NCBI GenBank assembly: GCA_942492115.1
Contig: CALODL010000002.1
Location: 186,001-250,000 of the forward strand
Direction of reading: 5' to 3'
DNA length: 64,000 bases
From: CALODL01 sp942492115
GTDB taxonomy: Bacteria > Planctomycetota > Phycisphaerae > UBA1845 > CAIVHJ01
This document shows, one piece after another, positions 8,325 to 17,430 of the stretch. The position numbers and the translations under genes are program-made. Within the stretch, counting starts at the first letter, position 1. Each line of letters starts with the position of its first letter. The notes under the pieces were generated by a model. The model was not told where the DNA came from. It did no database searches and saw only the letters and a list, made by a program, of their open reading frames with translations.

Positions 8325-8347
8325 GGGACGGTAGGGACGATTGGGAC
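8325..8347. repeat. GGGAC x3 with exact 9-bp period (site 3)
   Basis: GGGAC begins at 8325, 8334 and 8343, immediately upstream of the frameshifted minus-strand gene that starts near 8303. Confidence 0.7.
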
Positions 8348-8463
8348 ACAAGAGTGGTGAGGGTCACGCCACACCGCTGGTCGATGCGGTGGTGACATCC
8401 GCCTTCCTCACGAGCTGATTCAACCGCTGCATGACCGCTTACCCTCACGTTACAATACAAGGC

Positions 8464-9267
8464 ATGCAGCCGCGCAGCGCCCAATTTGCGATCGTCGGCA
8501 TGCTCACATGTGTCGGGCTTGGGCTGGTGAGTCTGTATCCGATGTCGTGCACGACCGCGACGTGGCGGGTCGGGCTCGAGCCGGGCGGGGTGGCCGTGCA
8601 GATGCCCGTGCGCACCCGCGCCGCGCGGCCGCAGATCCCCGAGGATCAACGCGGGTTCCGACACGGCTATACCGACAGTACGCGCTTTGTGTGGTGGCTT
8701 CATCGGCCGGGACGCGCCGGGCGCGTGGGGCCGACGTTGATTCCGTTGTGGATACCGCTCGCTGTGTTCGGCGTCATGTATGCCGTGATCCGCTGCGGTC
8801 TATTCGCCCGCGTGGCTCGGATCGATGATGCGGCCTACGCGGCCGTGCAGCGCACAGTCATCGTCGATCAACCACCATCTGAGTGCACCTGGCCGCCGAC
8901 TGGAACACGGGTGCTGGTGCGGCTGTTGGCGTGGTGGAGTGTCGGCGTGTGTGGACTGGGCGTGCTGGCGTTGTGGGTCGGAGTGCGCGGTGGCGGAGGT
9001 GGGCCGATCAGTGGGATGGCCGGCCTTGGATTGATCTATGGTCCGGTGATGATGACCGTCGGCGCGCTTGGCGTGGGCTGCTTCATCCGCTTTCGTGGCG
9101 ATCCACAGCGCGGTCGTACAGCCATGCACGTGTTTGCCGGAGTGGTGTGTGTGCTTGGCGTGGCCGGCGTCCTTCTGATGGGTGGGTGGCTGTCGATGGT
9201 CACGGCTGGGGTCGGTGTGTTGGGTATGGTTCAATTGCGCGCGTGCGGTGAGAGAGAGCCGAACTGA
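8464..9267 (+). CDS. Polytopic membrane protein, unknown
   Basis: 267 residues from the ATG at 8464, preceded by ACAAGG; the ATG at 8431 is less likely. A TACAAT hexamer at 8451-8456 would put a transcript start almost on this ATG. About six hydrophobic helices are visible: near the N-terminus (FAIVGMLTCVGLGLV), around PLWIPLAVFGVMYAVI, LAWWSVGVCGLGVLALWVGV, GLIYGPVMMTVGALGVGCFI, and two at the end. The first loop (about residues 27-80) is extracytoplasmic and basic. No known family is recognised. It stands alone on the plus strand inside the island. Confidence 0.65.
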   Translation: MQPRSAQFAIVGMLTCVGLGLVSLYPMSCTTATWRVGLEPGGVAVQMPVRTRAARPQIPEDQRGFRHGYTDSTRFVWWLHRPGRAGRVGPTLIPLWIPLAVFGVMYAVIRCGLFARVARIDDAAYAAVQRTVIVDQPPSECTWPPTGTRVLVRLLAWWSVGVCGLGVLALWVGVRGGGGGPISGMAGLGLIYGPVMMTVGALGVGCFIRFRGDPQRGRTAMHVFAGVVCVLGVAGVLLMGGWLSMVTAGVGVLGMVQLRACGEREPN

Positions 9268-10111
9268 GTGAATCGCGCGGGTGGAACAGCTCGTGTGCGG
9301 CTCACGGTATTTCTCCTGCCTCCGCTCGCTCCGTCCGACCGGGCCCTACGGCCGTAGACTCAGGTCGCTCGTCTGCGCAGGAGAAACACCGACTCACCTC
9401 TTGCCGGTAGTCGGTCATCAGCGTGTTTCGTCCGTCTGGAATCCTCTACTCGGCGTGTAGCTTACATCAGGTGTCGCACGCCTCGAGATTGGCGTTCCGC
9501 GGTCCGCGGTGGACGCGAAGTGCTTGTCTAAGACGCCTGCGGCGTTGCACTCCGGTGGTTCGGCCAATTCATGTGGTTGTTGGGGACTTCCCAACCCAGT
9601 TTGATGTCCTGGTTGAGTACCTCGGGTCTATGCGCCCACCCCAACAGCGTTTTCGCGTTCCGCGAAAACGGAAGATCCGGTGTTCTTCAAACGCCGTCCG
9701 CGGGGCGGCCGAGCGGGGATGGGGGGCCGCGTTTTTGCTCTGTATTACGGTCGCCGCCCGCAGAGCGGGCTCGCGAGATCTCTCTACTCTCTACTCTCTA
9801 CTCCTAGCGCTCATTGCAGATTGCGACGGGCCGTGGCTGCGCAGGTGGAGCGGCCGTGTTCTGCGCCAACGCGCTGATAGGAGAACAGAGCAGTGCAACC
9901 AGAAGAGTCCGGTGAAGAGCTGTTGTGTTGTGCATTTTTTCCGCTTTCTGTCGAAATCGTGTGCCGCCCCTCGGGCGCGCAAGCGGCAGTGCCGCTCCCG
10001 CTTGCAATGTAGTAGAACAGGCTGGACGACCCATTAGGGGTTTTTGTGAGGGATTCCCCTTGCCCTCTAGCCCGAGCAGCGAGCTGGACGCCCAGACTCG
10101 CGAGGGCGGGT
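9268..10111. other. 844-bp non-coding stretch with inverted repeats
   Basis: A long open frame on the plus strand (9423-10037) has a composition unlike a real protein and no start signal. Visible structure: arms TTTCTCCTGC (about 9310) and GCAGGAGAAA (about 9376), a perfect hairpin at 9648-9670, and a CTCTACT-type tandem run at about 9782-9803. No tRNA or rRNA is seen. It may be debris of a mobile element. Confidence 0.5.
9648..9670. repeat. Perfect 10-bp hairpin
   Basis: CGTTTTCGCG, loop TTC, CGCGAAAACG. There is no T-run on either side. It could be a REP-like unit or protein-binding palindrome. Confidence 0.5.
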
Positions 10112-11056
10112 TCAATCGTCATCAGTGTTAGGCCGGTTGCTCGGACCCTTGTACTGTGCCCTTGTCGCGTCAATATGGTGCAACATGCCTCTGATCGACT
10201 CCAACCGTTCGATCGGCATGTCAAGCGCCTCCAGGTCGACATGCCGCTTGATATAGTCCGTGTGCCAGACAAGCAGGGCCGCGAGGTCCATTGTATCGAT
10301 GGATTCATCTGAGAAAACGGCTGCGATGGTACGGCCAAATCCGGGTTGATCCGGGCCTGTGTGGGTTAGAAAAACGAGCATGGGCATGCCCGGCACCGTC
10401 ATGTAGTGTCGCAGACGCTTGCTCATGAGTGCCGACATGGGTTGCCCTTCTTTGGTGTGACAATTCACGATGCTGTCGAAGACCATGGCTTCAAACGATG
10501 TGGAGCAGGCCGGGCGGTCCGTGCGATGGTACCACGACCACGCACCCGTGCAGTTCACATGCCCCAGGATGCACGCGAGATTGTCGATCTTCAAGAACGG
10601 CAACGTCGACATCCAGTCAAGCAAGCGGTGCACGTCTTCGGGGGAGGTAACCGTGCCGATCTCTTCGTACAACGACGCGTGCAGCATCAGGAGTGGACGC
10701 TCAGTCGTTGCCACGATACGGAGCGCGGTCATGGGAGCCCGGTCCGGATACGCGTGCTTGATGGCGAAGAATGCGGCCAGCGTGACGAGCGGATAGTCAT
10801 CGTGACGCGACACCATCTCCATCAGCACGCCGGCATCCAGCCGTGTGAATCTGTCGAATACGGCGCACTTCTGAATTCCGGTGTAAGAAAGCGGTTCCGC
10901 GCAATCGTCTGACTTCAACCGTTGTTCCAATTGGCGCCAGTCTACCGGTGTGCTCCCGTGGTTGTCTGCGACAGGCGGTTGGTCAGCAAATCTGGACATC
11001 GAGCAAGCCGCGGCGAAGAGCAGGATTGAGATGACAGTGCCCATGATGAAGTCCAA
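10112..11056 (-). CDS. Putative lipoprotein, unknown
   Basis: 314 residues. The start MDFIMGTVISILLFAAACSM gives a hydrophobic signal followed by a weak lipobox (FAAAC), so the mature protein is probably lipid-anchored. The rest is soluble and shows no recognised motif. It contains two short hydrophobic patches (LVTLAAFFAI and MPMLVFLTH) and several Cys. It is followed by the long non-coding stretch and preceded, 47 bp upstream on the same strand, by a truncated M16 peptidase, so both may share a transcript. Function unknown. Confidence 0.6.
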   Translation of the reverse strand: MDFIMGTVISILLFAAACSMSRFADQPPVADNHGSTPVDWRQLEQRLKSDDCAEPLSYTGIQKCAVFDRFTRLDAGVLMEMVSRHDDYPLVTLAAFFAIKHAYPDRAPMTALRIVATTERPLLMLHASLYEEIGTVTSPEDVHRLLDWMSTLPFLKIDNLACILGHVNCTGAWSWYHRTDRPACSTSFEAMVFDSIVNCHTKEGQPMSALMSKRLRHYMTVPGMPMLVFLTHTGPDQPGFGRTIAAVFSDESIDTMDLAALLVWHTDYIKRHVDLEALDMPIERLESIRGMLHHIDATRAQYKGPSNRPNTDDD

Positions 11057-11103
11057 TCGAGGAGACGCCAGGTCGGCAGGCGCATCCGACGCGGAGAGCG
11101 TTC

Positions 11104-12036
11104 TTATCCGGATCTGAAGAAATACTTCCTGTTCCCATCCATTTCGTCAAAGGGCCAGGATGCAAACGTGGGTATGATTGTGGATGTCGTATGTCTCAAC
11201 GCGAGCAATATGATGATGAGGTCGTGCTGGGGCGGTTTACACGCCTGCCCGGGCATGCCCGGCATGTGCGCCTGGACAGCCATGGTGTTGAGTTGTCCAA
11301 GGTGGGCCGGGCCCGGTTGGCCGGCCGGCGGTGGCTTCTTGCCGCGTGCGAGTGGCTTGAAGTGCTTGTCGATGAGCCCACGTGCATGCGCGGGGTCGAA
11401 CTTGCCGGAAATGACCATTGTGGCGTTGTTGGGCCGGTAGTAATCCTGCCACCAGTTCTGCACCTCGGCCAGTGTCAACGCCTTGACCTGGTCGGGCACG
11501 CCGCCATGGCGCTGCCCGCTCGGCGCCGCGCGCACGAATTGTCGGGCATGGTTGAACGCGGCCAGAATGGACACGCTGTCGAACATATTGCCGACTTCGT
11601 TCAACAAGCGGACTTTTTCTCGATCCACCTCAACCTGGGTGATTCGCAGGTCGCGCATCCGCGCTGCGGCGTCTTCCAGCTCGGCGTCTAATCGAGCGCC
11701 GTCGAACACGACCGCGAACACGGTGTAATCGCTGCCGGTTTGGGCATTCCAACCCATGGGATATTGCTGAACATAGCCCTCCACCGTTCGCGCCGCGGTC
11801 TTACCGGCAGCAGACGTCACATACATATGTTCGACGAGATGGGCCAGCCCCGATTTGTTCTTGGGATCGTGGTCGCCGCCGATGTCGTAGACAACGATCA
11901 TGGCGACCTGCGTGGCCATGGGGCTCGGATCGAGATAGACGTTCAAGCCGTTGGCGAACGTGATGTGCTCCGGCTCGGCTGCGAGGATGGGCGAAACGAG
12001 GATCGTCAGAACGGTGAAGGTCAGGCGGATCATCAT
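11104..12036 (-). pseudogene. M16-family zinc peptidase, C-terminally truncated
   Basis: 310 residues with a signal peptide (LTFTVLTILVSPILAAEP). The inverted zinc motif HLVEH (HxxEH) is present after GLAHLVEHM, with a likely third ligand Glu in LLNEVGNMFDS. The section YRPNNATMVISGKFDP is the usual end of the first M16 domain. After HMPGMPGQ the text no longer looks like M16 (CKPPQHDLIIILLAL to the end). A complete M16 unit has about 400-450 residues, so the second half-domain is missing or frameshifted. It would lie in the periplasm. It may be a relic, or depend on a partner that is not present here. Confidence 0.65.
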
Positions 12037-12249
12037 GGCACGCCACTCCTGGGTGAATTCTCGCTGCGCATTGTATGGGATCGTGCCTCAATCGCCACGT
12101 GTTGTCGGCCGACGACCGCGACACGTGATGAGCGAGGTATTGCTTGCTGATCCCCGGGCTCGAGCTGATATCGGGAAACAGCCCGAAGTCGACAAACGCT
12201 TGCCTCAAGGGCGGGTCGTAGTCGTAGAACAGGTACAGGCAGCCTTGTG

Positions 12250-12476
12250 ATGTGCTGCTATGATCTGAACGGGGACGGAGCCACTACGATCGTCGGTGAT
12301 CTGTCCGAACTGGCAGCCTGCTCTTCAACCCACCGGGCGGCGGGGTCGACGCCTGTTGCTCGGGCGGTGACTGCACGTGTTGCGTTGACTGCAGCGGGGA
12401 TGGCAGCTTGACTGTCGTTGCGGATCTGCCGTGTTGGGCCGATTGCGTCCTGGCGGGCACCTGTGTGACGCCGTGA
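12250..12476 (+). pseudogene. Remnant of a GC-type dockerin protein
   Basis: Two frames together give a dockerin-like text: CCYDLNGDGATTIVGDLSEL in one frame from 12250, then, after a shift near 12330, FNPPGGGVDACC and CCVDCSGDGSLTVVADL, ending CVTP and a TGA at 12474. The D-x-N-x-D-G and S-G-D-G motifs and the CC pairs match planctomycete dockerin-like C-termini. No N-terminal part is present, so this is a decayed fragment. Confidence 0.5.
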
Positions 12477-12634
12477 CGAGTCAGGGGTGTCGAACCTGCA
12501 AAAAGCCGCTCGAACAGATCCAGCACACTGCACCCGCAACGACGCCGAAGCCGTGTGCGTGGCCCCTGCCCGTCCACGCCACGTTCAATCCACGTGCACG
12601 GGGCCGCCGCGTGGGACACAACGCACGCTGTCGA

Positions 12635-12871
12635 TCAGTTTTCAGAACGCGATTGATCCTGTGGAAAACTCAGAGAGGTCACGAGGTCCACAGCCAGGCG
12701 ATGTTGTCCGGCACGATCTGTCCGTGCAACATGAATGACGCGGCGTTGATTAGGCGGGATCCAGACGAACTCGCGATGTGGAACTGGGAACCGTTGGCCG
12801 TCGGCCACACAGATGGTAAACGGTTCGAATGGCTGGCTTGATAGTGCGTCCTGCAGTTGGTCCATCGTCAT
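12635..12871 (-). CDS. Small conserved planctomycete-type protein
   Basis: 78 residues from the ATG at 12871, with GGGAG 8 bases upstream; ATG 12865 is the alternative. The text MDQLQDALSSQPFEPFTICV, then ADGQRFPVPHREFVWIPP, follows a family of about 70-80-residue proteins that are abundant in planctomycetes (pattern RPFRPFTIHLADGRxFxVPHPEF). No membrane segment is present. The function of the family is not known to me. It appears intact although its surroundings are decayed. Confidence 0.65.
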   Translation of the reverse strand: MTMDQLQDALSSQPFEPFTICVADGQRFPVPHREFVWIPPNQRRVIHVARTDRAGQHRLAVDLVTSLSFPQDQSRSEN

Positions 12872-13009
12872 GATCAGTCTCCCGGCGGCCTGTGAACACA
12901 ATATAGACGATCGGACGCTCTGCTGGCGCAAGAAAAACTGTCGAGCCCGACCTCATTCGTCACCCGTGGAGCTGCCCTTGGAGTTCATCTGCTCATGGTA
13001 GAGCTGGTG

Positions 13010-13279
13010 TTATTGTTCTACGATCAGCGGAAAGGGCGAGAAGCAGACCACGCACTCCTCATCGGCGAGCAGCTGGGCCGGTGGATGGATGTCGCGCCAC
13101 ACGGTGACCACCAGACAGCATTGCACGTGAGCCACTTCGACCCCGCCGATGGTGACGAGCTCATTGAGACTGCCTTGTCTCCGCGCGCCGGTCCACATGC
13201 AGAGTGCGACCGTCGCCGCCGTGAGCGTGTACAGGCCGGCAATGATGACCTGCTTAATGATCAGGCGTGCAGTCCGCAT
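13010..13279 (-). pseudogene. N-terminal fragment of a planctomycete membrane protein
   Basis: About 89 residues from the ATG at 13279. One membrane helix (VIIAGLYTLTAATVALCMW) is followed by SLNELVTIGGVEVAHVQCCL and VTVWRDI. This resembles the N-terminal half of the short membrane proteins whose other end is the CxxCGYxLRG ribbon. The frame stops before any ribbon, so it is probably truncated. Confidence 0.45.
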
Positions 13280-13352
13280 TCCGACGGAGATCGCGAGCAG
13301 CACCGTATGGTGCTATACTGCGGCTCTACCAGGGGAGGGGCGTAGAGAGGTC

Positions 13353-13649
13353 ATGCACATGCGCATCATTTACTCAACAGCAGCAGTCTTGATCAGCATC
13401 AGCACCGTACTGGCCCAGGACTGCGATGGCAACGGCGTTCCTGACCATAATGAACTGGCCTACTACGTTCTTGTGGATGAGATCAACGGAGAGCTCGCCG
13501 GAGATCTGTTCGGGCTGGGTATGTCGTCGGTGGGTGATGTCAATGGCGATGGCCTCAACGACATCAACACGGCCGTAGCTGACCAAGAGCTGGTTCGCAC
13601 CTGGGTATCAAACTGGCGCTTTCAGGAGCTTGCAGCGACCGGCGACTGA
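13353..13649 (+). CDS. Secreted FG-GAP/EF-hand fragment
   Basis: 98 residues from the ATG at 13353, with purine-rich GGGGAGGGG upstream. A signal peptide (IIYSTAAVLISISTVLAQ) precedes DCDGNGVPDHNEL, an EF-hand/thrombospondin-3-like motif. Then comes one FG-GAP unit (LFGLGMSSVGDVNGDGLNDI) of the integrin-type beta-propeller. Normal members carry about seven units, so this is a truncated copy. The frame ends about 190 bp before the tRNA 3' end, that is, near the island edge. Function in this form is doubtful. Confidence 0.6.
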   Translation: MHMRIIYSTAAVLISISTVLAQDCDGNGVPDHNELAYYVLVDEINGELAGDLFGLGMSSVGDVNGDGLNDINTAVADQELVRTWVSNWRFQELAATGD

Positions 13650-13836
13650 CAACGCTTTGCTGCGTCAGGCACGAGAGGGAGTGGCCCGATCCTCGCGGCC
13701 AACGCCCATGTAGATCAAAGGCCACGCCTGCATTCAAGGTTTTCGGAGAAACCGGCACCTAACATCACATGTTGTGGAGCCAGGGTGCTTCGAGGCCGTA
13801 AACCGGTGCGATTGACGGCGCAAAGGAATGTGCAAA

Positions 13837-13909
<73 letters not shown>

Positions 13910-14662
13910 CGTGATCGCCCGATGGCCATCACTGAGCCGGGCATTGTGCCATAGGGCGGGGGGGGATTCAAAGACACGATTGTGGAAGCGGCTGCGGGGC
14001 CGCCTCGCTGTCGGTGTTGCCCCGCCCGTAGTGAGATCTGACGCAACTCGAAGCACCGGCGCCGAGCAACAGTGCGGCTTCCGGCGACGCGCTCGTGCCC
14101 GTGATCAGCGTGAACCTCGCGAGATCCATTCGCGCCTACATGGGATTGGGTTCATTGTGCGGCCTGGGCACGGTCTCGACCCGCATCAGGGAGGCCGTCC
14201 GGAGGCAGCGCTCGATGGCAGTCGTCGAGATTCCAGCTCGTCTCCTGATCGCTGAAGCCATGGAAGATGCTCTCGGGTACCAGAGCGTCGCCAGCGCCGT
14301 GCGCTGGAAGACACGTGCGCTCTCGACCATACGGCGCGGCGGCGGTGTGCCTGGCTCCAGCATATACCTCACATGAGGTAGAGCCATTCTGCTGGTTCCA
14401 CTGTAGGTCGACGCTGGCCAGGCCTGGCCTGCCAGCCTGCGATTTGCACAATTAACGTACTCTGTTATTGGAGTGCTGCTTTAAGTCATCGAGTGTGAGC
14501 GTATTTTGGGGGTTTTAAATACCTCAGGGAGGCTACATTTCCGCACACTGCCGTATTCACGCTTGAATGCGATCAAGCGCGTGGTGATGATGAGCCGAGT
14601 TACAGACAGTGAGGAGGCTTCATCGAGGTGCAAGAACTGAGGTCCATGACGGGAGCGACACG
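13910..14662. other. 750-bp stretch without a convincing gene
   Basis: Open frames on both strands lack start signals and family features; one minus frame is only the tRNA read as protein. An AT-rich part at about 14445-14545 may hold a promoter for the gene at 14663, but no clear -35/-10 pair is assigned. Confidence 0.45.
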
Positions 14663-14905
14663 ATGGGCGAACGTAATACCGAGGTGACGGAGCGTTTCAA
14701 AATTCGTTGTCTGACAGACGGTCTCGAACTCAGGGTCACCAAGTACACCGACTATCTCCTCACCACGCTGCCGGATGGGTCGACCGACAAACAAGTGGGC
14801 CAATCCGAAATCATCACCGAGAACGGCGCCATGGTGCACGAACGTGAAGATCAATTCGTCATCATCACACCGGCCGGCGAAATCTGGGCCGAACGCGTCG
14901 AGTAG
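14663..14905 (+). CDS. Small hypothetical protein
   Basis: 80 residues from the ATG at 14663, with GGGAG 8 bases upstream; the frame is open to 14609, but those residues do not look like the rest. The protein is soluble, charged and beta-rich (RCLTDGLELRVTKYTDYLLT, ENGAMVHEREDQFVIITPAG). No motif or family is recognised. It stands alone between two non-coding stretches. Confidence 0.55.
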   Translation: MGERNTEVTERFKIRCLTDGLELRVTKYTDYLLTTLPDGSTDKQVGQSEIITENGAMVHEREDQFVIITPAGEIWAERVE

Positions 14906-15544
14906 TTCCCGCTGCAGACCTGCACCACAACCACGCAGTTGCGTTGATCACGGCCTGCAGGCGAATGTCCTGCTCCGCCCCGGGCCGCGGAGTGTGCTCG
15001 CCGCATAACACCTCGAACATTCAAGGGGCGGCGATCCGACCCCGCCCCGCTCACGACGGGTGGCACAAGGCTGCGCAACCGCTATTTCCCGGGGCTGCGC
15101 AGGACATTCACCTTCCGGCTGCGGGGTCGAGTGCGCGCAGAGGCGGCCTCATCGAAGATCGCTCCCTATTCGTATGACGGCCACTCATCCCATCGTGTAC
15201 CGGGCGTACACACAGCAAGCACGCACGGTTCAAGCGGGTCTATTTGGTTAGCATCGGGACCTGGTTCCTTGCCCCTCGCATACCTCGCTCGAAACCCGGG
15301 CGCCCGCCAGCCGGGCCGGATCATGACTTGCGACCGCAGGTCGTCCTTCCGCCAGCACAAGTCCGCATGAGCGTAGCGCAGGCGTTGATCGGGTGGGCGC
15401 TGACTACACAGAACTTGCCTCTGGGATCTACTGGGTGGGGAGTACCTCGTCTCTCTCTCAGGTGAGCGTCAGGTGGTGCGTGCACTCGACCTGGACGCCG
15501 GAAGGCAGGGATGTGCGCTACGAATTGGGCTGGAATACCAGCAG
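14906..15544. other. 640-bp stretch without a convincing gene
   Basis: Several short plus-strand frames overlap each other; none has a clear start or a recognisable product. No RNA gene is recognised. Confidence 0.4.
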
Positions 15545-15588
15545 TAAAACAAAAAGAAGGATCCGAGCTCGCCGTTACCCGGATCCTT
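15545..15588 (-). terminator. Terminator-like hairpin, second downstream of cysC
   Basis: Stem AAGGATCCG/CGGATCCTT (15557-15565 and 15580-15588), followed on the minus strand by TTCTTTTTGTTTTA. It lies about 130 bases beyond the first cysC terminator, with no coding gene between them. Confidence 0.55.
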
Positions 15589-15597
15589 CAAGCCAAA

Positions 15598-15623
15598 GCT
15601 ACTTTGCCACTAAGCAAAGCAGC
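15598..15623. repeat. 10-bp hairpin between two terminators
   Basis: Arms GCTACTTTGC and GCAAAGCAGC with loop CACTAA; one pair is G-U type in RNA. Together with the two flanking terminator hairpins it makes a compact structured segment on the minus strand. Confidence 0.45.
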
Positions 15624-15716
15624 CTCCATGCTGACATCATCGTCCGGGGTCGGGGGGGGCTTGAGTTATCACGCGTCGAGAGGGGATGTCCGATAACAGG
15701 CGGGTTGGGGCACAAC

Positions 15717-15753
15717 AAAAAAACCACCCCGCAACATCGGCTGCGGAGTGGTT
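15717..15753 (-). terminator. Intrinsic terminator of cysC
   Basis: On the minus strand, stem AACCACTCCGCA/TGCGGGGTGGTT with one mismatch is followed by a run of T (A-run 15717-15723 on the plus strand), 32 bases after the cysC stop. Confidence 0.85.
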
Positions 15754-15784
15754 TGGATAGCGTTGAGAATGAAGGGGAATGGGG

Positions 15785-16393
15785 CTACGCCAGGTAACCA
15801 TTGTCCTTCAGGTAGCCCATGATTTTTTCGGCGGCCTGCTCGGGGCTGAGTTCAGCCGTGTTGAGTACCAGCTCGGGTTTGACGGGTGCTTCGTAGGGGT
15901 CGTCGATGCCGGTAAAGCCTTTGATCTCGCCGGCGCGGGCCTTCTTGTACAGGCCCTTCGGGTCGCGCTCTTCACACACTTCGATGGGGGCGTCGACGAA
16001 AATCTCGATGAAGTCTCCGGCGTCCATGTTGGCGCGGACGGCATCGCGATCAGCGGTGTACGGGCTGATGAAGCTGGTGATCGTGACGATGCCACCATCG
16101 GTAAACAGCTTGGCCACTTCGCCGATTCGGCGGATGTTCTCGGCGCGGTCTTCAGCTGAGAAACCAAGGTTCTTGTTGAGGCCATGACGGACATTGTCGC
16201 CATCCAGGACGTAGGCCATGCGGCCCGCCTGTACGAGGGCATGCTCGAGGGTGAAAGCAATGGTGCTCTTGCCACAGGCACTGAGGCCGGTCAGCCAGAT
16301 GGTCACGCCTTTTTGCCCGAGCAGCTTCTCGCGTACATCGCGCTCGACGTGACCCTCGTGCCAGGTGATATTCGTTGCAACTTGTTCCGCCAT
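15785..16393 (-). CDS. cysC: Adenylyl-sulfate kinase
   Basis: 202 residues from the ATG at 16393, with GGAAGGAAG upstream; this start fits the family and drops a basic, unrelated extension. It phosphorylates adenylyl sulfate (APS) to PAPS in the cytoplasm, for sulfate assimilation or sulfation. Walker A is GLSACGKST (usual GLSGSGKST, with Ala-Cys in place of Gly-Ser). Further family motifs are LDGDNVRHGLN, the RAENIRRIGEVAKLF stretch, SFISPY and KGLYKKARAGEIKGFTGIDD. It is a single gene with its own terminator and no cysD/cysN nearby, so it may serve sulfation instead of cysteine synthesis. Confidence 0.95.
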   Translation of the reverse strand: MAEQVATNITWHEGHVERDVREKLLGQKGVTIWLTGLSACGKSTIAFTLEHALVQAGRMAYVLDGDNVRHGLNKNLGFSAEDRAENIRRIGEVAKLFTDGGIVTITSFISPYTADRDAVRANMDAGDFIEIFVDAPIEVCEERDPKGLYKKARAGEIKGFTGIDDPYEAPVKPELVLNTAELSPEQAAEKIMGYLKDNGYLA

Positions 16394-16533
16394 CGAAGCT
16401 TCCTTCCTTTCTAGGGGGTCTGATTCTGCGTTTTCCTGAAACTGGTAGTCCGCCCAGTATAGGAACCGCTCGCACCGTGGGCAACCGACCGGACCATCGG
16501 GTCCTGTCGATCGGGCCGCTGGCCACGCGGTCC

Positions 16534-17430
16534 TCATTCCAGTTCGCGTTGCCAGGTGGACTCGACGATGGCCATGGCCGGGCCGGCCACGCCAACCGGA
16601 GTCAAGGTGACACTATCGACCACCAGGCTCGCAGTCGAGCTGGCCGTATCGATTCTGAATGTGGCACTGTTCTTCTTGCCCGTCCACGTCGGGGTCAATG
16701 TGTCGCTGACATAGGTCCATGCTGGCCCGATTGCGAAGTGATCGCTCAGCGCCCAGCTACCCAGGGAATCGGTCGTGACCGCGATCGACAGGCGGGCGCT
16801 GTCGGTGCCGCTCGCCGTGCGGATCCACGCCGAGACCTCGTAAGACGCGCCGTTGACAATGTCGTCGGTGACCTCCTGGGTCGGTCCGGCCGTATTGCTG
16901 ACGCGGCTGGTGACTGCGAGGCTGGTCGTGCCTGCCTGCGGGTCGACCCCAAACGCGACCAATGAACAGTTGCTTCCCGTCCAGTCTGTCGTGCCGTTTT
17001 CGAATCCAGGATTGGACAACACGTTGTATGGTTCACCCGTTGGCGTCAACTCGACGCTGACCAGCCTGACGGCGTCTCCCAGCTGTGCCCGGGCGTAGCA
17101 GCGCACGGGTTCGGTGGTGTCGTCAGCCAGGTTGCCGTCGCCCTCATCGACGAGCTTGTAGCTGAACGTCAAGTCGCCGAGCACTTCAGGTGTCGTCCAC
17201 ACGTCGTGAGTGAGCGAGGAACGCCACGTGCTATCGTCGGCCAGGCGGTGCATGACGATCTCGAGGACCGCATCGGCGTAGAACCGCGCCTGCGTGACTT
17301 CGACGTTGACCGCGGTGGACCGCGCCTGCACCCGCGCCAAGGCCAGAGCCGACATGCCGACGACCATCAGCACGATCGAACCGCCGAGGACCAGGACATA
17401 GGTCGAGCCGCGCCGGGTATGTGCACTCAT
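16534..17430 (-). CDS. K/PilX-like minor pseudopilin fused to a CBM4/9-like domain
   Basis: 298 residues from the ATG at 17430, which overlaps the stop of the upstream gene (ATGA). The N-terminus has RRGSTYVLVLGGSIVLMVVGMSAL, a membrane helix as in GspK/PilX-type proteins, but without the usual Glu-5. A pilin-like part (residues about 30-130) is followed by a lectin-type module starting NVLSNPGFENGTTDW and ending TASLVVDSVTLTPV, the pattern of the CBM4/9 carbohydrate-binding fold. It is last in the operon with the I-, J- and H-like genes. It would sit at the tip of a pseudopilus with a sugar-binding surface. Assignment of K versus PilX is uncertain. Confidence 0.75.
   Translation of the reverse strand: MSAHTRRGSTYVLVLGGSIVLMVVGMSALALARVQARSTAVNVEVTQARFYADAVLEIVMHRLADDSTWRSSLTHDVWTTPEVLGDLTFSYKLVDEGDGNLADDTTEPVRCYARAQLGDAVRLVSVELTPTGEPYNVLSNPGFENGTTDWTGSNCSLVAFGVDPQAGTTSLAVTSRVSNTAGPTQEVTDDIVNGASYEVSAWIRTASGTDSARLSIAVTTDSLGSWALSDHFAIGPAWTYVSDTLTPTWTGKKNSATFRIDTASSTASLVVDSVTLTPVGVAGPAMAIVESTWQRELE

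Noticed and set aside
6605..8347. CRISPR array
   Set aside because: The repeats are 9 bp apart in groups of three without spacers of 25-40 bp, and no cas gene is present.
9423..10037. 204-residue plus-strand frame in the non-coding block
   Set aside because: No ribosome site, very Arg/Cys-rich and crosses inverted repeats; no family features.
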